This document shows positions 1 to 7,262 of a stretch of 8,828 bases of DNA, one piece after another (positions within the stretch are counted from its first letter, which is position 1; the number at the start of each line of letters is the position of its first letter). This stretch comes from JBMOGA01 sp049318625. GTDB lineage: Bacteria > Pseudomonadota > Alphaproteobacteria > Rhizobiales > Hyphomicrobiaceae. The notes under the pieces are model-generated. The model saw nothing but the letters and a program-made list of their open reading frames with translations. It had not been told where the DNA came from and did not search any database. Both the position numbers and the translations under genes were made by a program. Location of the stretch: NCBI GenBank assembly GCA_049318625.1, contig JBMOGA010000102.1:1-8828 (forward strand), read 5' to 3'.

Positions 1-1000
1 CCATGTCCTCGAGGTCGAACTCGCCCTTCTTCATGCGGGCGGCGATCGCCTGCGCCTTCTCGGCGTCGATGGTCTGAGCGGCCTTCTCGACCAGGCTGAC
101 GATGTCGCCCATGCCGAGGATGCGGCCGGCGATCCGCCCCGGGTGGAAGTCCTCGAGCGCGTCCCACTTCTCGCCGACGCCGATCAGCTTGATCGGCTTG
201 CCGGTGACGGCCCGCATGGACAGGGCGGCTCCACCGCGCGCATCGCCGTCGACGCGGGTCAGCACGATGCCGGTCAGGTCGAGGCGGCCGGCGAAGGCCT
301 TGGCGGTATTGACGGCGTCCTGGCCGGTGAGCGAGTCGACCACCAGCAGCACCTCGTGCGGCCCGGTCGCCTTCTCGACCTCGGCCGCCTCGGCCATCAT
401 CGCCTCGTCGACCGTGGTGCGACCGGCGGTGTCGAGCATCACCACGTCGAAGCCGCCGAGCCGGGCGGCGTCCATGGCGCGCCGCGCGATCTGCAGCGGC
501 GTCTGGCCGGCCACGATCGCCAGCGTATCGACCCCCGTCTGCTCGCCGAGCACGCGCAGCTGCTCCTGGGCGGCTGGACGGCGCGTGTCGAGCGACGCCA
601 TCAGAACTTTCTTCTTGTCACGGTTGGTCAGCCGCCACGCGATCTTGGCGGTCGTGGTGGTCTTGCCCGAGCCCTGCAAGCCGACCATCAGGATCGGCAC
701 CGGCGGGGTGGCCATCAGATCGATCGGCTGGGCGTCGGAGCCGAGCATCGCGACCAGTTCGTCGTGGACGATCTTGACGACCATCTGGCCGGGCGTGATC
801 GATTTCACGACCTCGGCGCCGACCGCCTTCTCCTTCACCTTGTCGATGAAATCCCGCACCACTTCGAGCGCGACGTCGGCTTCCAACAGCGCGCGGCGGA
901 CTTCGCGCATGGCCTCGGCGACGTCGCTGTCGGTCAGCGTGCCGCGCCGGGTCAGCCGGTCGAAAATGCCCGAAAGGCGGTCGGAAAGTGACTGGAACAT
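1..1000 (-). CDS. ffh: Signal recognition particle protein Ffh, N-terminal part (cut by the window edge)
   Basis: Ffh is the GTPase of the signal recognition particle. With 4.5S RNA it binds signal sequences emerging from the ribosome and docks on FtsY at the membrane. Translating the minus strand from the ATG at 998-1000 (MFQSLSDRLSGIFDRL) gives an open frame of 333 codons to the window edge with no stop. The N helical bundle is followed by the G domain: P-loop GLQGSGKT (Lys at about residue 113), DTRRPAA, DTAGR at 190-194 and TRVDGDARGG. The T-R-V-D form, where E. coli has T-K-V-D, is the version I recall from alphaproteobacteria. The visible part ends in KKGEFDLEDM, where the methionine-rich M domain begins, so about 120-190 residues are missing as an artefact of the window. 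It starts 28 bases after the GST stop on the same strand and may be co-transcribed; its ribosome binding site is weak. FtsY, its receptor, is encoded from 5333 on the other strand. Confidence 0.97.
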   Translation of the reverse strand, partial: MFQSLSDRLSGIFDRLTRRGTLTDSDVAEAMREVRRALLEADVALEVVRDFIDKVKEKAVGAEVVKSITPGQMVVKIVHDELVAMLGSDAQPIDLMATPPVPILMVGLQGSGKTTTTAKIAWRLTNRDKKKVLMASLDTRRPAAQEQLRVLGEQTGVDTLAIVAGQTPLQIARRAMDAARLGGFDVVMLDTAGRTTVDEAMMAEAAEVEKATGPHEVLLVVDSLTGQDAVNTAKAFAGRLDLTGIVLTRVDGDARGGAALSMRAVTGKPIKLIGVGEKWDALEDFHPGRIAGRILGMGDIVSLVEKAAQTIDAEKAQAIAARMKKGEFDLEDM

Positions 1001-1028
1001 CGAAAGCTGTTTTCCGTGTTGCGCGGCG

Positions 1029-1673
1029 TCAGGCGCCCGGCACCTTCATGGCCTCGAAGTCGATCATGACGTGGTCCTGGTAGGCCTTGCGATCGGTCAG
1101 CCGCTGGTACCACGCCTCGAGATGGGCCAGCCGCGTGCGGGCAATCTCGAGATTGTAATAGCGATACATCAGCGCGCCGACCCCGATGTCGGCCATGCTC
1201 AGGCGGTCGCCGACAATGAATTGGCGATCCGCGAGGTGCTTGTCTAGAATGGTCAGGCGCTGGGCCAGCCGCTTGACGGCGGCGTCGACCGCGGCGCCGT
1301 TGCGCTCGGCGGCCGTCGTGCGAACGAGTTGGACGAAGCAGGTTCCGATGAGATCGGCATAGAGCGAAGTGGTCGCCCACTCCATCCACTGATCGGCGCG
1401 GGCGTAGGCATGACGGCCTTCCGGGGCCAGCGTGCCGCGCCCGTAGGCCTCGGACAGGTAGCGCACGATCGCGCTGCTTTCCCACAGCTGGAAGCCGTCG
1501 TCGTCGATCGTCGGGACGAGCCGGTTGGGGTTCATGGCGCCGTACTCGGCGGTGTCGGTGCGGCCGAACGTACCGCCGGCGTCGATGCGCTCGTGCGCAA
1601 GGCCGAGTTCGGCAACCGCCCACATCACCTTCTGAACGTTGACGGAGGTCTTGCGGCCCCAGACTTTCAGCAT
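1029..1673 (-). CDS. Glutathione S-transferase family protein
   Basis: This is a 214-residue cytosolic GST of normal family length, expected to conjugate or otherwise use glutathione; the substrate cannot be told from sequence. The N-terminal thioredoxin fold starts LKVWGRKTSVNVQKV, where Thr9/Ser10 sit in the usual catalytic position. The cis-proline VP is at 53-54 and the glutathione-contacting ESSAI at 65-69. The all-helical C-terminal domain runs from about residue 88 and carries the SMAD helix-capping box at 159-162. The start at 1671-1673 is supported by GGGAGAG a few bases upstream and by the family's usual N-terminus. Its stop lies 28 bases before ffh on the same strand, but a functional link to SRP is not expected and the adjacency is probably incidental. 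Upstream it has its own leader with a dyad (1697-1724) and a promoter candidate, suggesting separate control from the sugar dehydrogenase gene. Confidence 0.93.
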   Translation of the reverse strand: MLKVWGRKTSVNVQKVMWAVAELGLAHERIDAGGTFGRTDTAEYGAMNPNRLVPTIDDDGFQLWESSAIVRYLSEAYGRGTLAPEGRHAYARADQWMEWATTSLYADLIGTCFVQLVRTTAAERNGAAVDAAVKRLAQRLTILDKHLADRQFIVGDRLSMADIGVGALMYRYYNLEIARTRLAHLEAWYQRLTDRKAYQDHVMIDFEAMKVPGA

Positions 1674-1696
1674 GCTCGCTCTCCCGGCGAAGTCCG

Positions 1697-1724
1697 GCGC
1701 AAAACGTTTTCGCGCCCGCGGGCG
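1697..1724 (-). promoter_or_regulatory. Dyad pair in the GST leader, possible operator
   Basis: GCGCAAAACGTTTTCGCGC (1697-1715) is an inverted repeat interrupted by one extra C, built around the perfect 10-base palindrome AAAACGTTTT (1701-1710). It overlaps a second perfect palindrome, CGCCCGCGGGCG (1713-1724). Both lie 24-51 bases upstream of the GST start. The central CG flanked by A and T runs resembles the LacI/PurR style of operator, but no such regulator is encoded nearby, so the factor is unknown. The symmetry is seen; the function is inferred. Confidence 0.4.
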
Positions 1725-1829
1725 AACACTCGCCGGCGGACGTTTACCCCTGGCAGAAGTCCCGTCCTTGCGGTCGGACCCCGATCCAGGCAGTGGCTCG
1801 AAAAGCTCGCGCCTCGGAATTGAAGGGCT

Positions 1830-1858
1830 TCCATGCGGCAGGGCGGGCCGATTGTCAA
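1830..1858 (-). promoter_or_regulatory. Candidate sigma-70 promoter for GST (and possibly ffh)
   Basis: On the minus strand a perfect TTGACA (plus 1853-1858) is followed after 17 bases by CATGGA (plus 1830-1835), a poor -10. Transcription would start near 1823 and give a leader of about 150 bases before the GST ATG, containing the dyads at 1697-1724. The -35 and the spacing are good and the -10 is weak, hence the modest confidence. Confidence 0.3.
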
Positions 1859-1895
1859 CGGCGGAGGCAGCCGGCCGGCGGGTCGCGGCGGGGCT

Positions 1896-3047
1896 TCACC
1901 GCACCGGTTCGACCCGCAGAATCTGGCCGTCGGGGCTATCGGTGGCCACGTAGATGGCTCCGTCCGGCCCCTGGCGCACGTCGCGAATGCGCTCGGCGAG
2001 GTCGGTCAAAAGGCGCTCTTCTGCGACGACCTGGCCGTCGCGCAGCACGAGGCGGGCGAGGTGGGTCTGGACCAGTGACCCGACGAACAGGCTGCCAGCC
2101 CATTCGGGCACCCGATCGCCGGTGTAGAATACCATGCCGGAAGGTGCGATCGAGGGGTCCCAATAGTAGAGCGGCCGCTCCATGCCGTCCTTGCGGGTGC
2201 CGATGCCGATCCGGGCGCCCGAATAGTCGCGGCCGTAGGTGATCACCGGCCATCCGTAGTTCTTGCCGGGCTCCGGGGTGTTGATCTCGTCGCCGCCGCG
2301 AGCCCCGTGCTCGACGGTCCACAGGTGCCCGGTCGCGGGGTGGATGGCGGCGGACTGCGGGTTGCGGTGGCCATAACTCCAGATTTCCGGCGCGATCCCG
2401 GGTTTGCCGACGAACGGGTTGTCAGGAGGCACCGTGCCGTCGGGCGCGATGCGCACGACTTTGCCGAGGTGATTGTCGAGCGTCTGGGCGCTGTCGCGCA
2501 GGCGGTAGCGCTCGCCGAGCGTCACGAATAGCCGGCCGTCGCGAGCGATGGCGATGCGGCCGCCATAGTGCATGTTGCCGTCGGCGGCCGGTTGCTGGCG
2601 GAAGATGATGCGGACATCCTCGAGGCGGCCGCCATCGGCGCCGGCGGCCGGGACGAGGCGGGCCCGGGCCACCGACGTGGCATCGCCATCGCGCGGGCGT
2701 GGTTCTGAAAATGTGAAATAAATCAAATTGTTTTGCGTAAATGCAGGGTCCAGCGCGACGTCGAGCAGGCCACCCTGGCTGCGGGCGACGATGGGCGGCA
2801 GGCCGGAGATCGGCTTCGAGACCGTGCCGTCCATGGCGACGATGCGCAGCCGGCCCGGGCGTTCGGTGACGAGCATGCGGCCGTCGGGCAGGAACGCCAG
2901 GCTCCAGGGGTTGACCAGCCCTTTGGCGACGGGGACGGCACGGACGGCGACCGTCGCTGCCGGCCGCGGTGCTGCGGTCTGTTCGGCACGGGTTGGGTGG
3001 GACGGCAGGCCGATGGCGACCGCAAGGGCGAGCAGGAGCGTGCGCAT
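1896..3047 (-). CDS. Secreted PQQ-dependent aldose sugar dehydrogenase (GSDH/YliI type)
   Basis: This is a 383-residue six-bladed beta-propeller enzyme of the soluble glucose/aldose dehydrogenase family (E. coli YliI is of similar size). The family oxidises the C1 hydroxyl of aldoses using pyrroloquinoline quinone and calcium, usually in the periplasm. A Sec signal peptide is visible: MRT, then a hydrophobic LLLALAVAIGL, and a likely cut after TRA near residue 21. Family landmarks follow in order: NPWSLAFLPDGRMLVTERPG (46-65), QGGLLDVALDP (91-101), the catalytic-type His160 in NMHYGGR, GHRNPQ (226-231), EHGARGGDEIN (246-256) and GKNYGWP (261-267), all characteristic of the cofactor and metal site. 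The true sugar is unknown, and no PQQ biosynthesis genes are in view. It is divergent from dapF. Its codons at residues 103-116 fall in a conspicuous AT-rich island (2706-2745). The start is supported by AGG four bases before the ATG and by the signal peptide. Confidence 0.93.
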   Translation of the reverse strand: MRTLLLALAVAIGLPSHPTRAEQTAAPRPAATVAVRAVPVAKGLVNPWSLAFLPDGRMLVTERPGRLRIVAMDGTVSKPISGLPPIVARSQGGLLDVALDPAFTQNNLIYFTFSEPRPRDGDATSVARARLVPAAGADGGRLEDVRIIFRQQPAADGNMHYGGRIAIARDGRLFVTLGERYRLRDSAQTLDNHLGKVVRIAPDGTVPPDNPFVGKPGIAPEIWSYGHRNPQSAAIHPATGHLWTVEHGARGGDEINTPEPGKNYGWPVITYGRDYSGARIGIGTRKDGMERPLYYWDPSIAPSGMVFYTGDRVPEWAGSLFVGSLVQTHLARLVLRDGQVVAEERLLTDLAERIRDVRQGPDGAIYVATDSPDGQILRVEPVR

Positions 3048-3141
3048 GGTGCCTGAGTTCTCCGAAATTCGGTGCCTCTCCGGCAGATCGGCACAACGAG
3101 GGTCTGGTGCAAGTGCCGGGGCTCACCCTATATGGCGCATC
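3048..3141. promoter_or_regulatory. Divergent promoter region between the sugar dehydrogenase gene and dapF
   Basis: These 94 bases must hold promoters for both directions unless dapF is read from elsewhere. For dapF, CTATAT (3128-3133) matches the alphaproteobacterial -10 form, with only a weak -35 (around 3104-3110). It sits 8 bases before the ATG, which would make the message nearly leaderless. For the sugar dehydrogenase, TTGCAC on the minus strand (plus 3107-3112) is a possible -35 with a poor -10 (3084-3089). An 11-base palindrome, CCGAAATTCGG (3062-3072), and a direct repeat GGTGCCT (3048-3054 and 3071-3077) lie close to the dehydrogenase start and could bind a regulator. Confidence 0.4.
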
Positions 3142-4023
3142 ATGACGACAGCCGCCGCACTGCCCTTCCGCAAGATGAACGGTCTCGGGAACGACTTCGT
3201 CGTGCTCGATGGGCGCCAGCGTGCGATCGCTCTCGACGCCGAGGCGACCCGCCGCATCGCGGACCGGCACGGGGGTGTCGGTTGCGATCAACTCATCATT
3301 CTCGAGCCGTCGCGGCGGGCCGACGTGTTCATGCGCATCCGCAATGCCGACGGCGGCGAGGTCGATGCCTGTGGAAACGCCACGCGCTGCGTCGCGTGGC
3401 TGCTGTCGCGTGAGACCGGTCGGGGCGCGGCCACCATCGAGACCAACGCGGGCGTGCTGACCGCCGAGGTCGCCGGGATCGACCACATCACCATCGACAT
3501 GGGCGAGCCGCGGTTCCGGTGGGACCAGATCCCGCTGCGCGACCCGTTCCACGACACCCGGCACATCGAACTGCAGATCGGCCCGATCGACGCCCCGATC
3601 CTGCACTCGCCGACGGTGGTGCACGTTGGCAATCCGCACGCCATTTTCTGGGTCGACGACGTGATGGCCTACGATCTCGCGCGGTTCGGCCCGTTGCTCG
3701 AGAACCATCCGATCTTTCCCGAGCGCGCCAACATCTCGCTGGCCCACGTCACGGCGCGGGATGCGCTGACGCTGCGCACCTGGGAGCGCGGCGCCGGGCT
3801 GACCCGGGCCTGCGGAACGGCGGCGTGCGCGGCGGCCGTCTCGGCTGCACGGATCGATCTCACCGGCCGGCGCGTCACGGTCACGCTGCCCGGCGGACCG
3901 CTGGTGATCGAGTGGACCGACGCCAACCGCATCCTGATGTCGGGACCGGCCGAGCTCGAATTCGAAGGCCGGCTCGACGGCACGTCGTTCGCACCCCTGG
4001 CCGGCGGAGGGGTGGTCGTCTAA
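3142..4023 (+). CDS. dapF: Diaminopimelate epimerase
   Basis: DapF interconverts LL- and meso-diaminopimelate in the cytoplasm, the step that supplies meso-DAP for peptidoglycan and, one step later, lysine. It needs no cofactor and uses two cysteines as acid and base. At 293 residues it is of normal size. It opens with FRKMNGLGNDFVVLD, has GCDQ at 47-50, the first catalytic cysteine in NADGGEVDACGNATR (Cys77), HVGNPHA at 161-167, ERGAGLTRACGTAACAA with the second catalytic Cys224, and LPGGPL near 249-254. I chose the ATG at 3142 because the conserved N-terminus follows directly. The frame stays open far upstream but runs opposite the sugar dehydrogenase there. There is no Shine-Dalgarno before this ATG; the nearest G run is about 20 bases away, and a CTATAT -10 sits just upstream, so leaderless translation is plausible. 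It is the first gene of the dapF-mtaB-ftsY-yciB cluster, 59 bases before mtaB. Confidence 0.97.
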   Translation: MTTAAALPFRKMNGLGNDFVVLDGRQRAIALDAEATRRIADRHGGVGCDQLIILEPSRRADVFMRIRNADGGEVDACGNATRCVAWLLSRETGRGAATIETNAGVLTAEVAGIDHITIDMGEPRFRWDQIPLRDPFHDTRHIELQIGPIDAPILHSPTVVHVGNPHAIFWVDDVMAYDLARFGPLLENHPIFPERANISLAHVTARDALTLRTWERGAGLTRACGTAACAAAVSAARIDLTGRRVTVTLPGGPLVIEWTDANRILMSGPAELEFEGRLDGTSFAPLAGGGVVV

Positions 4024-4082
4024 GAAAGGCGGCTCTGACGCTGGAGAAGCGCCGGACTATTCTCAATCAACTCGAACGGATC

Positions 4083-5336
4083 ATGGCGAAGCCCGAAGTC
4101 ATCACGCTCGGTTGCCGGCTCAACACCTACGAATCCGAGGTGATGCGGAGCCATGCCGCGGCGGCCGGGCTCGACAGCGCGGTGATCGTTAACACCTGCG
4201 CGGTGACGGCTGAGGCGGTCCGGCAGGCGGCGCAGACGATCCGCCGGCTGCGGCGCGAGCGGCCCGAGGCGCGCATCATCGTGACCGGCTGCGCGGCCCA
4301 GATCGAGCCCGAGCGGTTCGCCGAGATGGCCGAGGTCGACCACGTGGTCGGCAACGACGACAAGATGCACGCCGCGACCTTCCAGGGACTTGCGACCGAC
4401 GACAGCGCGCGCGTGGTGGTCAACGACATCATGAGCGTGCGCGAAACCGCGACGCACATGATCGCCGGTTTCGGCTCGCGCACGCGCGCCTATGTGCAGA
4501 TCCAGAACGGCTGCGATCATCGCTGCACGTTCTGCATTATCCCGTTCGGGCGTGGCCCGTCGCGGTCGGTGCCGGCGGGGCAGGTGGTGGCGCAGGTGCG
4601 CCAGCTTGTCGAGGCGGGCTATGCGGAGATCGTGCTGACGGGTGTCGACATCACCTCCTACGGCCCGGACCTTCCCGGCGAGATGTCGCTCGGCCGGCTG
4701 GTGGCCCAGGTGCTGAAGCACGTGCCGGACTTGAAGCGGCTGCGCCTGTCCTCGATCGATCAGGTCGAGGCCGACACGCACCTGATGCGAGCGATCGCCG
4801 ACGAGCCGCGGCTGATGCCGCATCTGCACTTGTCGCTGCAGTCCGGAGACGACTTGATCCTGAAGCGCATGAAGCGGCGTCACGCGCGCGGCGACGCCAT
4901 CCGGTTCTGCTCCGAGGTCCGCCGGCTGCGGCCGGACGTGGTGTTCGGCGCCGATTTCATCGCCGGGTTCCCGACCGAGACGGAGGCGATGTTCGGCCAT
5001 ACCGTCGATGTGGTCGACGCCTGTGGCCTGACCTACCTGCACGTCTTTCCGTTCTCGCCACGCACAGGGACGCCGGCGGCCCGCATGCCGCAGGTCGCCA
5101 AGGCGGAGATCAAGACGCGCGCCGAACGGTTGCGCTCCAAGGGGTCGGAGCGGCTGGCGGCGTTTCTCGCCGGCGAGCAGGGACGCCGCCGCGAGGTTCT
5201 GGTCGAGAAGCGGGGGCTCGGGCGGACACCGCATTTCGCCGAGGTGGAGTTGCCAGAGGGACAGGCCGGCGAGCTGGTATCGGTGCGGGTGACCGGCCGG
5301 GCCGGCGATCGACTGGTCGGCGAGGTCGCCGCGTGA
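4083..5336 (+). CDS. mtaB: tRNA (t6A37) methylthiotransferase MtaB
   Basis: This radical-SAM enzyme adds a methylthio group to C2 of N6-threonylcarbamoyladenosine at position 37 of ANN-decoding tRNAs, using two [4Fe-4S] clusters. The 417 residues show the full domain order. The N-terminal methylthiotransferase domain carries cluster cysteines Cys11 (LGCRLNTYES), Cys39 (VNTCAVT) and Cys70 (VTGCAAQ). The radical-SAM domain has CDHRCTFC (Cys144, 148, 151), followed by LTGVDITSYG, LRLSSIDQVE and LHLSLQSGDD. A C-terminal TRAM-like RNA-binding segment starts near residue 368. LGCRLNTYESE is typical of the MtaB branch rather than MiaB. The ATG at 4083 fits the family N-terminus, with only GGA at 4078-4080 as a weak ribosome site; the same frame runs open upstream through dapF but has no family similarity there. 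Its stop overlaps the ftsY start (GTGA), so translation of the two is probably coupled. Confidence 0.95.
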   Translation: MAKPEVITLGCRLNTYESEVMRSHAAAAGLDSAVIVNTCAVTAEAVRQAAQTIRRLRRERPEARIIVTGCAAQIEPERFAEMAEVDHVVGNDDKMHAATFQGLATDDSARVVVNDIMSVRETATHMIAGFGSRTRAYVQIQNGCDHRCTFCIIPFGRGPSRSVPAGQVVAQVRQLVEAGYAEIVLTGVDITSYGPDLPGEMSLGRLVAQVLKHVPDLKRLRLSSIDQVEADTHLMRAIADEPRLMPHLHLSLQSGDDLILKRMKRRHARGDAIRFCSEVRRLRPDVVFGADFIAGFPTETEAMFGHTVDVVDACGLTYLHVFPFSPRTGTPAARMPQVAKAEIKTRAERLRSKGSERLAAFLAGEQGRRREVLVEKRGLGRTPHFAEVELPEGQAGELVSVRVTGRAGDRLVGEVAA

Positions 5337-6457
5337 GCGAGGCAGAGGCGAAGCGCGGGTTCCTCGGGCGGCTGTTCGGCCGCGGTGACAAACCGGTGCC
5401 GCCCGTCGAGCCCGTCGTCGCGGACGAACCGGCCGTACCGTCGCCGCCGGTTCCCGAAGCGGCGGTTGCCGCCGCGTCGGTCGAACCCGCCGCCCTGGCC
5501 GCGGTGGTGCCCGTCGCCGAGACCCCCGTCGAGCCGCCCAAGAAAACATCTTGGTTTCAAAGGCTTCGGGATGGCCTGCAAAAGACGTCGGCGAAGCTCT
5601 CCGAGGGCATCACCGCCGTCTTTACGAAGCGGAAGCTGGACGCCACTACACTCGAGGATCTCGAGGATCTGCTGCTGCAGGCGGACCTCGGCGTGGAGAC
5701 GTCCATGCGGATCACCGAGGCGATCGCCAAGGGGCGCTACGAAAAGGGCATCTCGCCCGACGATGTGCGGGCCGTGCTGGCGACGGAAGTGCGTCGCGTG
5801 CTGGCGCCCGTGGCCAAGCCTCTGCAACCCGATTTCTCGCGCAAGCCGCACGTGGTGCTGGTGGTCGGGGTCAACGGTACCGGCAAGACGACGACCATCG
5901 GCAAGCTCGCCCATCAGTACGTGGGCGCCGGTCGCAAGGTGATGGTGGCCGCCGGCGATACCTTCCGCGCCGCCGCGATCGATCAACTCAGGATCTGGGG
6001 CGAGCGCACGGGCGCGACGGTGATCTCCCGCGCGGTCGGCTCCGATGCTTCGGGCTTGGCCTACGATGCGCTCAAGGAAGCCCGCGAGGGCGGCTACGAT
6101 CTGATGCTGCTCGATACCGCCGGCCGGCTGCAGAACAAGGCCGCGCTGATGGACGAGCTGGAAAAAGTCGTTCGCGTGCTCCGCAAACTCGATCCGACGG
6201 CGCCGCACGACGTACTTCTGGTACTCGATGCGACGACGGGACAGAACGCTTTGTCACAGGTCGAGGTGTTCGGGCAGCGTGCCGGCGTGACGGGGCTCAT
6301 AATGACAAAATTGGATGGCACGGCTCGGGGGGGCATTCTGGTGGCCATATCCGCCAAGCATGGTCTTCCGGTGCATGCCATCGGTGTCGGGGAAGGCGTC
6401 GACGACCTCCAGGCGTTCGATGCGGAGGAATTTGCCAAGGCCATCGCCTTCCAGTGA
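5333..6457 (+). CDS. ftsY: Signal recognition particle receptor FtsY
   Basis: FtsY is the membrane-associated receptor that meets the SRP-ribosome complex. It and Ffh activate each other's GTPase and hand the ribosome to SecYEG. The 374 residues start at GTG, overlapping the mtaB stop. Residues 1-20 (GFLGRLFGRGDK) form a short basic amphipathic segment likely to touch the membrane. About 50 residues rich in Pro, Ala and Val follow, much shorter than the acidic A domain of E. coli. A second amphipathic stretch (WFQRLRDGLQKTSAKL, 74-89) leads into the N bundle. The G domain has GVNGTGKT (179-186), DTFRAAA (209-215), DTAGRLQ (261-267), TKLDGTARGG (325-334) and the closing GVGEGVDDLQ. All key GTPase residues are present. 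Its partner ffh is on the opposite strand at the left edge. The stop is 7 bases before the next gene, a yciB paralog. Confidence 0.97.
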   Translation: MSEAEAKRGFLGRLFGRGDKPVPPVEPVVADEPAVPSPPVPEAAVAAASVEPAALAAVVPVAETPVEPPKKTSWFQRLRDGLQKTSAKLSEGITAVFTKRKLDATTLEDLEDLLLQADLGVETSMRITEAIAKGRYEKGISPDDVRAVLATEVRRVLAPVAKPLQPDFSRKPHVVLVVGVNGTGKTTTIGKLAHQYVGAGRKVMVAAGDTFRAAAIDQLRIWGERTGATVISRAVGSDASGLAYDALKEAREGGYDLMLLDTAGRLQNKAALMDELEKVVRVLRKLDPTAPHDVLLVLDATTGQNALSQVEVFGQRAGVTGLIMTKLDGTARGGILVAISAKHGLPVHAIGVGEGVDDLQAFDAEEFAKAIAFQ

Positions 6458-6464
6458 AGGACGC

Positions 6465-7190
6465 ATGGGCCGACGTGCCAAGGGAAAGTCAGAGAAGATG
6501 AACTGGGTGCGCCGCCACTATCCTTTCAATGCCGAGCAGACGGTCAACATCCTGAGCGAGTTCGGTCCGCTCGTGACGATGTTCATCGTCAACGCGATGT
6601 ACAACATCAACGCCGGAACCTGGGCGCTCATCATCTCGACCGGCCTGGCGATCGCCGCCATGCGGATCGTGCTCAAGCGGCTGCCGGTGTTCCCGCTGAT
6701 TGCCAGCGGCGTCACGATCGTGTTCGGTGCTTTGACGCTCATCACCGGCGACCCCATGTGGGTTCAGATCAAGGTGACCATCTTCAACGCCATGTTCGCC
6801 CTGTTCCTGTTCGGTGGGCTCTGGGCGAACCGCAATTTCTTCCAGTACGTGTTCGAGAAGACCTTCCACTACACCAAGGAAGGCTGGGACAAGTTCACTT
6901 GGGCGTTCGCTTGGTTCTTCGTGGCGACGGCGATCGCCAACGAGGTGGTGCGGCAGACCTGGGTCGACACGCACATGTATGACCTGCTGGGCTACAGCCT
7001 GAGCGGGGTCAACATCTGGATCCTGTTCAAGGTGGCCGTCATCATGCCGGTCAGCGGTGTGTTCGCCTGGTACCTGACCACATTGCTGCAGAAGCACCGG
7101 ATCGACCCGCCAGAGGCGGTTTCGGCTGTCGGATCGGGTGTCGCCGGACACCGCGCGGAGCACGCCCGTCAGGGCGGCGCGGCCGGGTGA
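6465..7190 (+). CDS. YciB/IspZ-family inner membrane protein, diverged paralog
   Basis: This 241-residue integral membrane protein belongs to the YciB (septation protein A/IspZ) family, small multi-pass inner-membrane proteins linked to septation and envelope integrity. Family landmarks are ILSEFGPLVTMFIVNA (29-44), LPVFPLIASGVTIVFGALTL (73-92), the VQIKVTIFNAMFALFLFGGL region (100-119), GWDKFTWAFAWFF (140-152), ANEVVRQTW (158-166) and WILFKV (185-190). About five membrane helices can be drawn. It is clearly homologous to the next gene but longer. Roughly 14 extra residues (about 167-180, including HMYDLLGYSLSG) precede WILFKV, and a charged tail of about 30 residues follows the last helix. 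Two starts fit: ATG 6465, with AAGGA three bases upstream, and in-frame ATG 6498 with a purine-rich GAGAAG touching it. I chose 6465 because it has the better SD and the tighter spacing to ftsY. Its separate role is unknown. Confidence 0.87.
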   Translation: MGRRAKGKSEKMNWVRRHYPFNAEQTVNILSEFGPLVTMFIVNAMYNINAGTWALIISTGLAIAAMRIVLKRLPVFPLIASGVTIVFGALTLITGDPMWVQIKVTIFNAMFALFLFGGLWANRNFFQYVFEKTFHYTKEGWDKFTWAFAWFFVATAIANEVVRQTWVDTHMYDLLGYSLSGVNIWILFKVAVIMPVSGVFAWYLTTLLQKHRIDPPEAVSAVGSGVAGHRAEHARQGGAAG

Positions 7191-7262
7191 CCGGTCCATT
7201 GATTGCTTCGACGCGCTGTGCTTGGTTCGAACCGGCCCCTCATCAAGTGAAGATCGCCGATC

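Noticed and set aside
1329..1823. Plus-strand frame across the GST gene and its leader
   Set aside because: It is a shadow of the GST reading frame with no family similarity of its own.
1870..1879. GCCGGCCGGC just after the sugar dehydrogenase stop as a terminator
   Set aside because: It is a self-complementary decamer with no loop and no T run, and such palindromes are common by chance at this GC content.
2728..3141. Open upstream extension of the dapF frame opposite the sugar dehydrogenase
   Set aside because: The extension is antisense to a clear gene and unlike DapF, whose conserved start follows the ATG at 3142.
3519..4082. Open upstream extension of the mtaB frame through dapF (605 codons in all)
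   Set aside because: The family N-terminus MAKPEVITLGCRLNTYES begins at 4083. The upstream part is an out-of-frame shadow of dapF.
4020..5549. A 509-codon open frame on the minus strand opposite mtaB, and similar long frames such as minus 2422-3747 and plus 102-1247
   Set aside because: They lie opposite or across well-identified genes, are rich in Arg, His, Pro and Ala, and match no family. Long antisense frames are expected in DNA this GC-rich.
7221..7237. GGTTCGAACC, resembling the T-arm of a tRNA
   Set aside because: The flanking bases do not form a proper T stem (the second pair is G-G), and no acceptor, anticodon or D arm can be drawn around it. It is simply a short palindrome between the two yciB genes.
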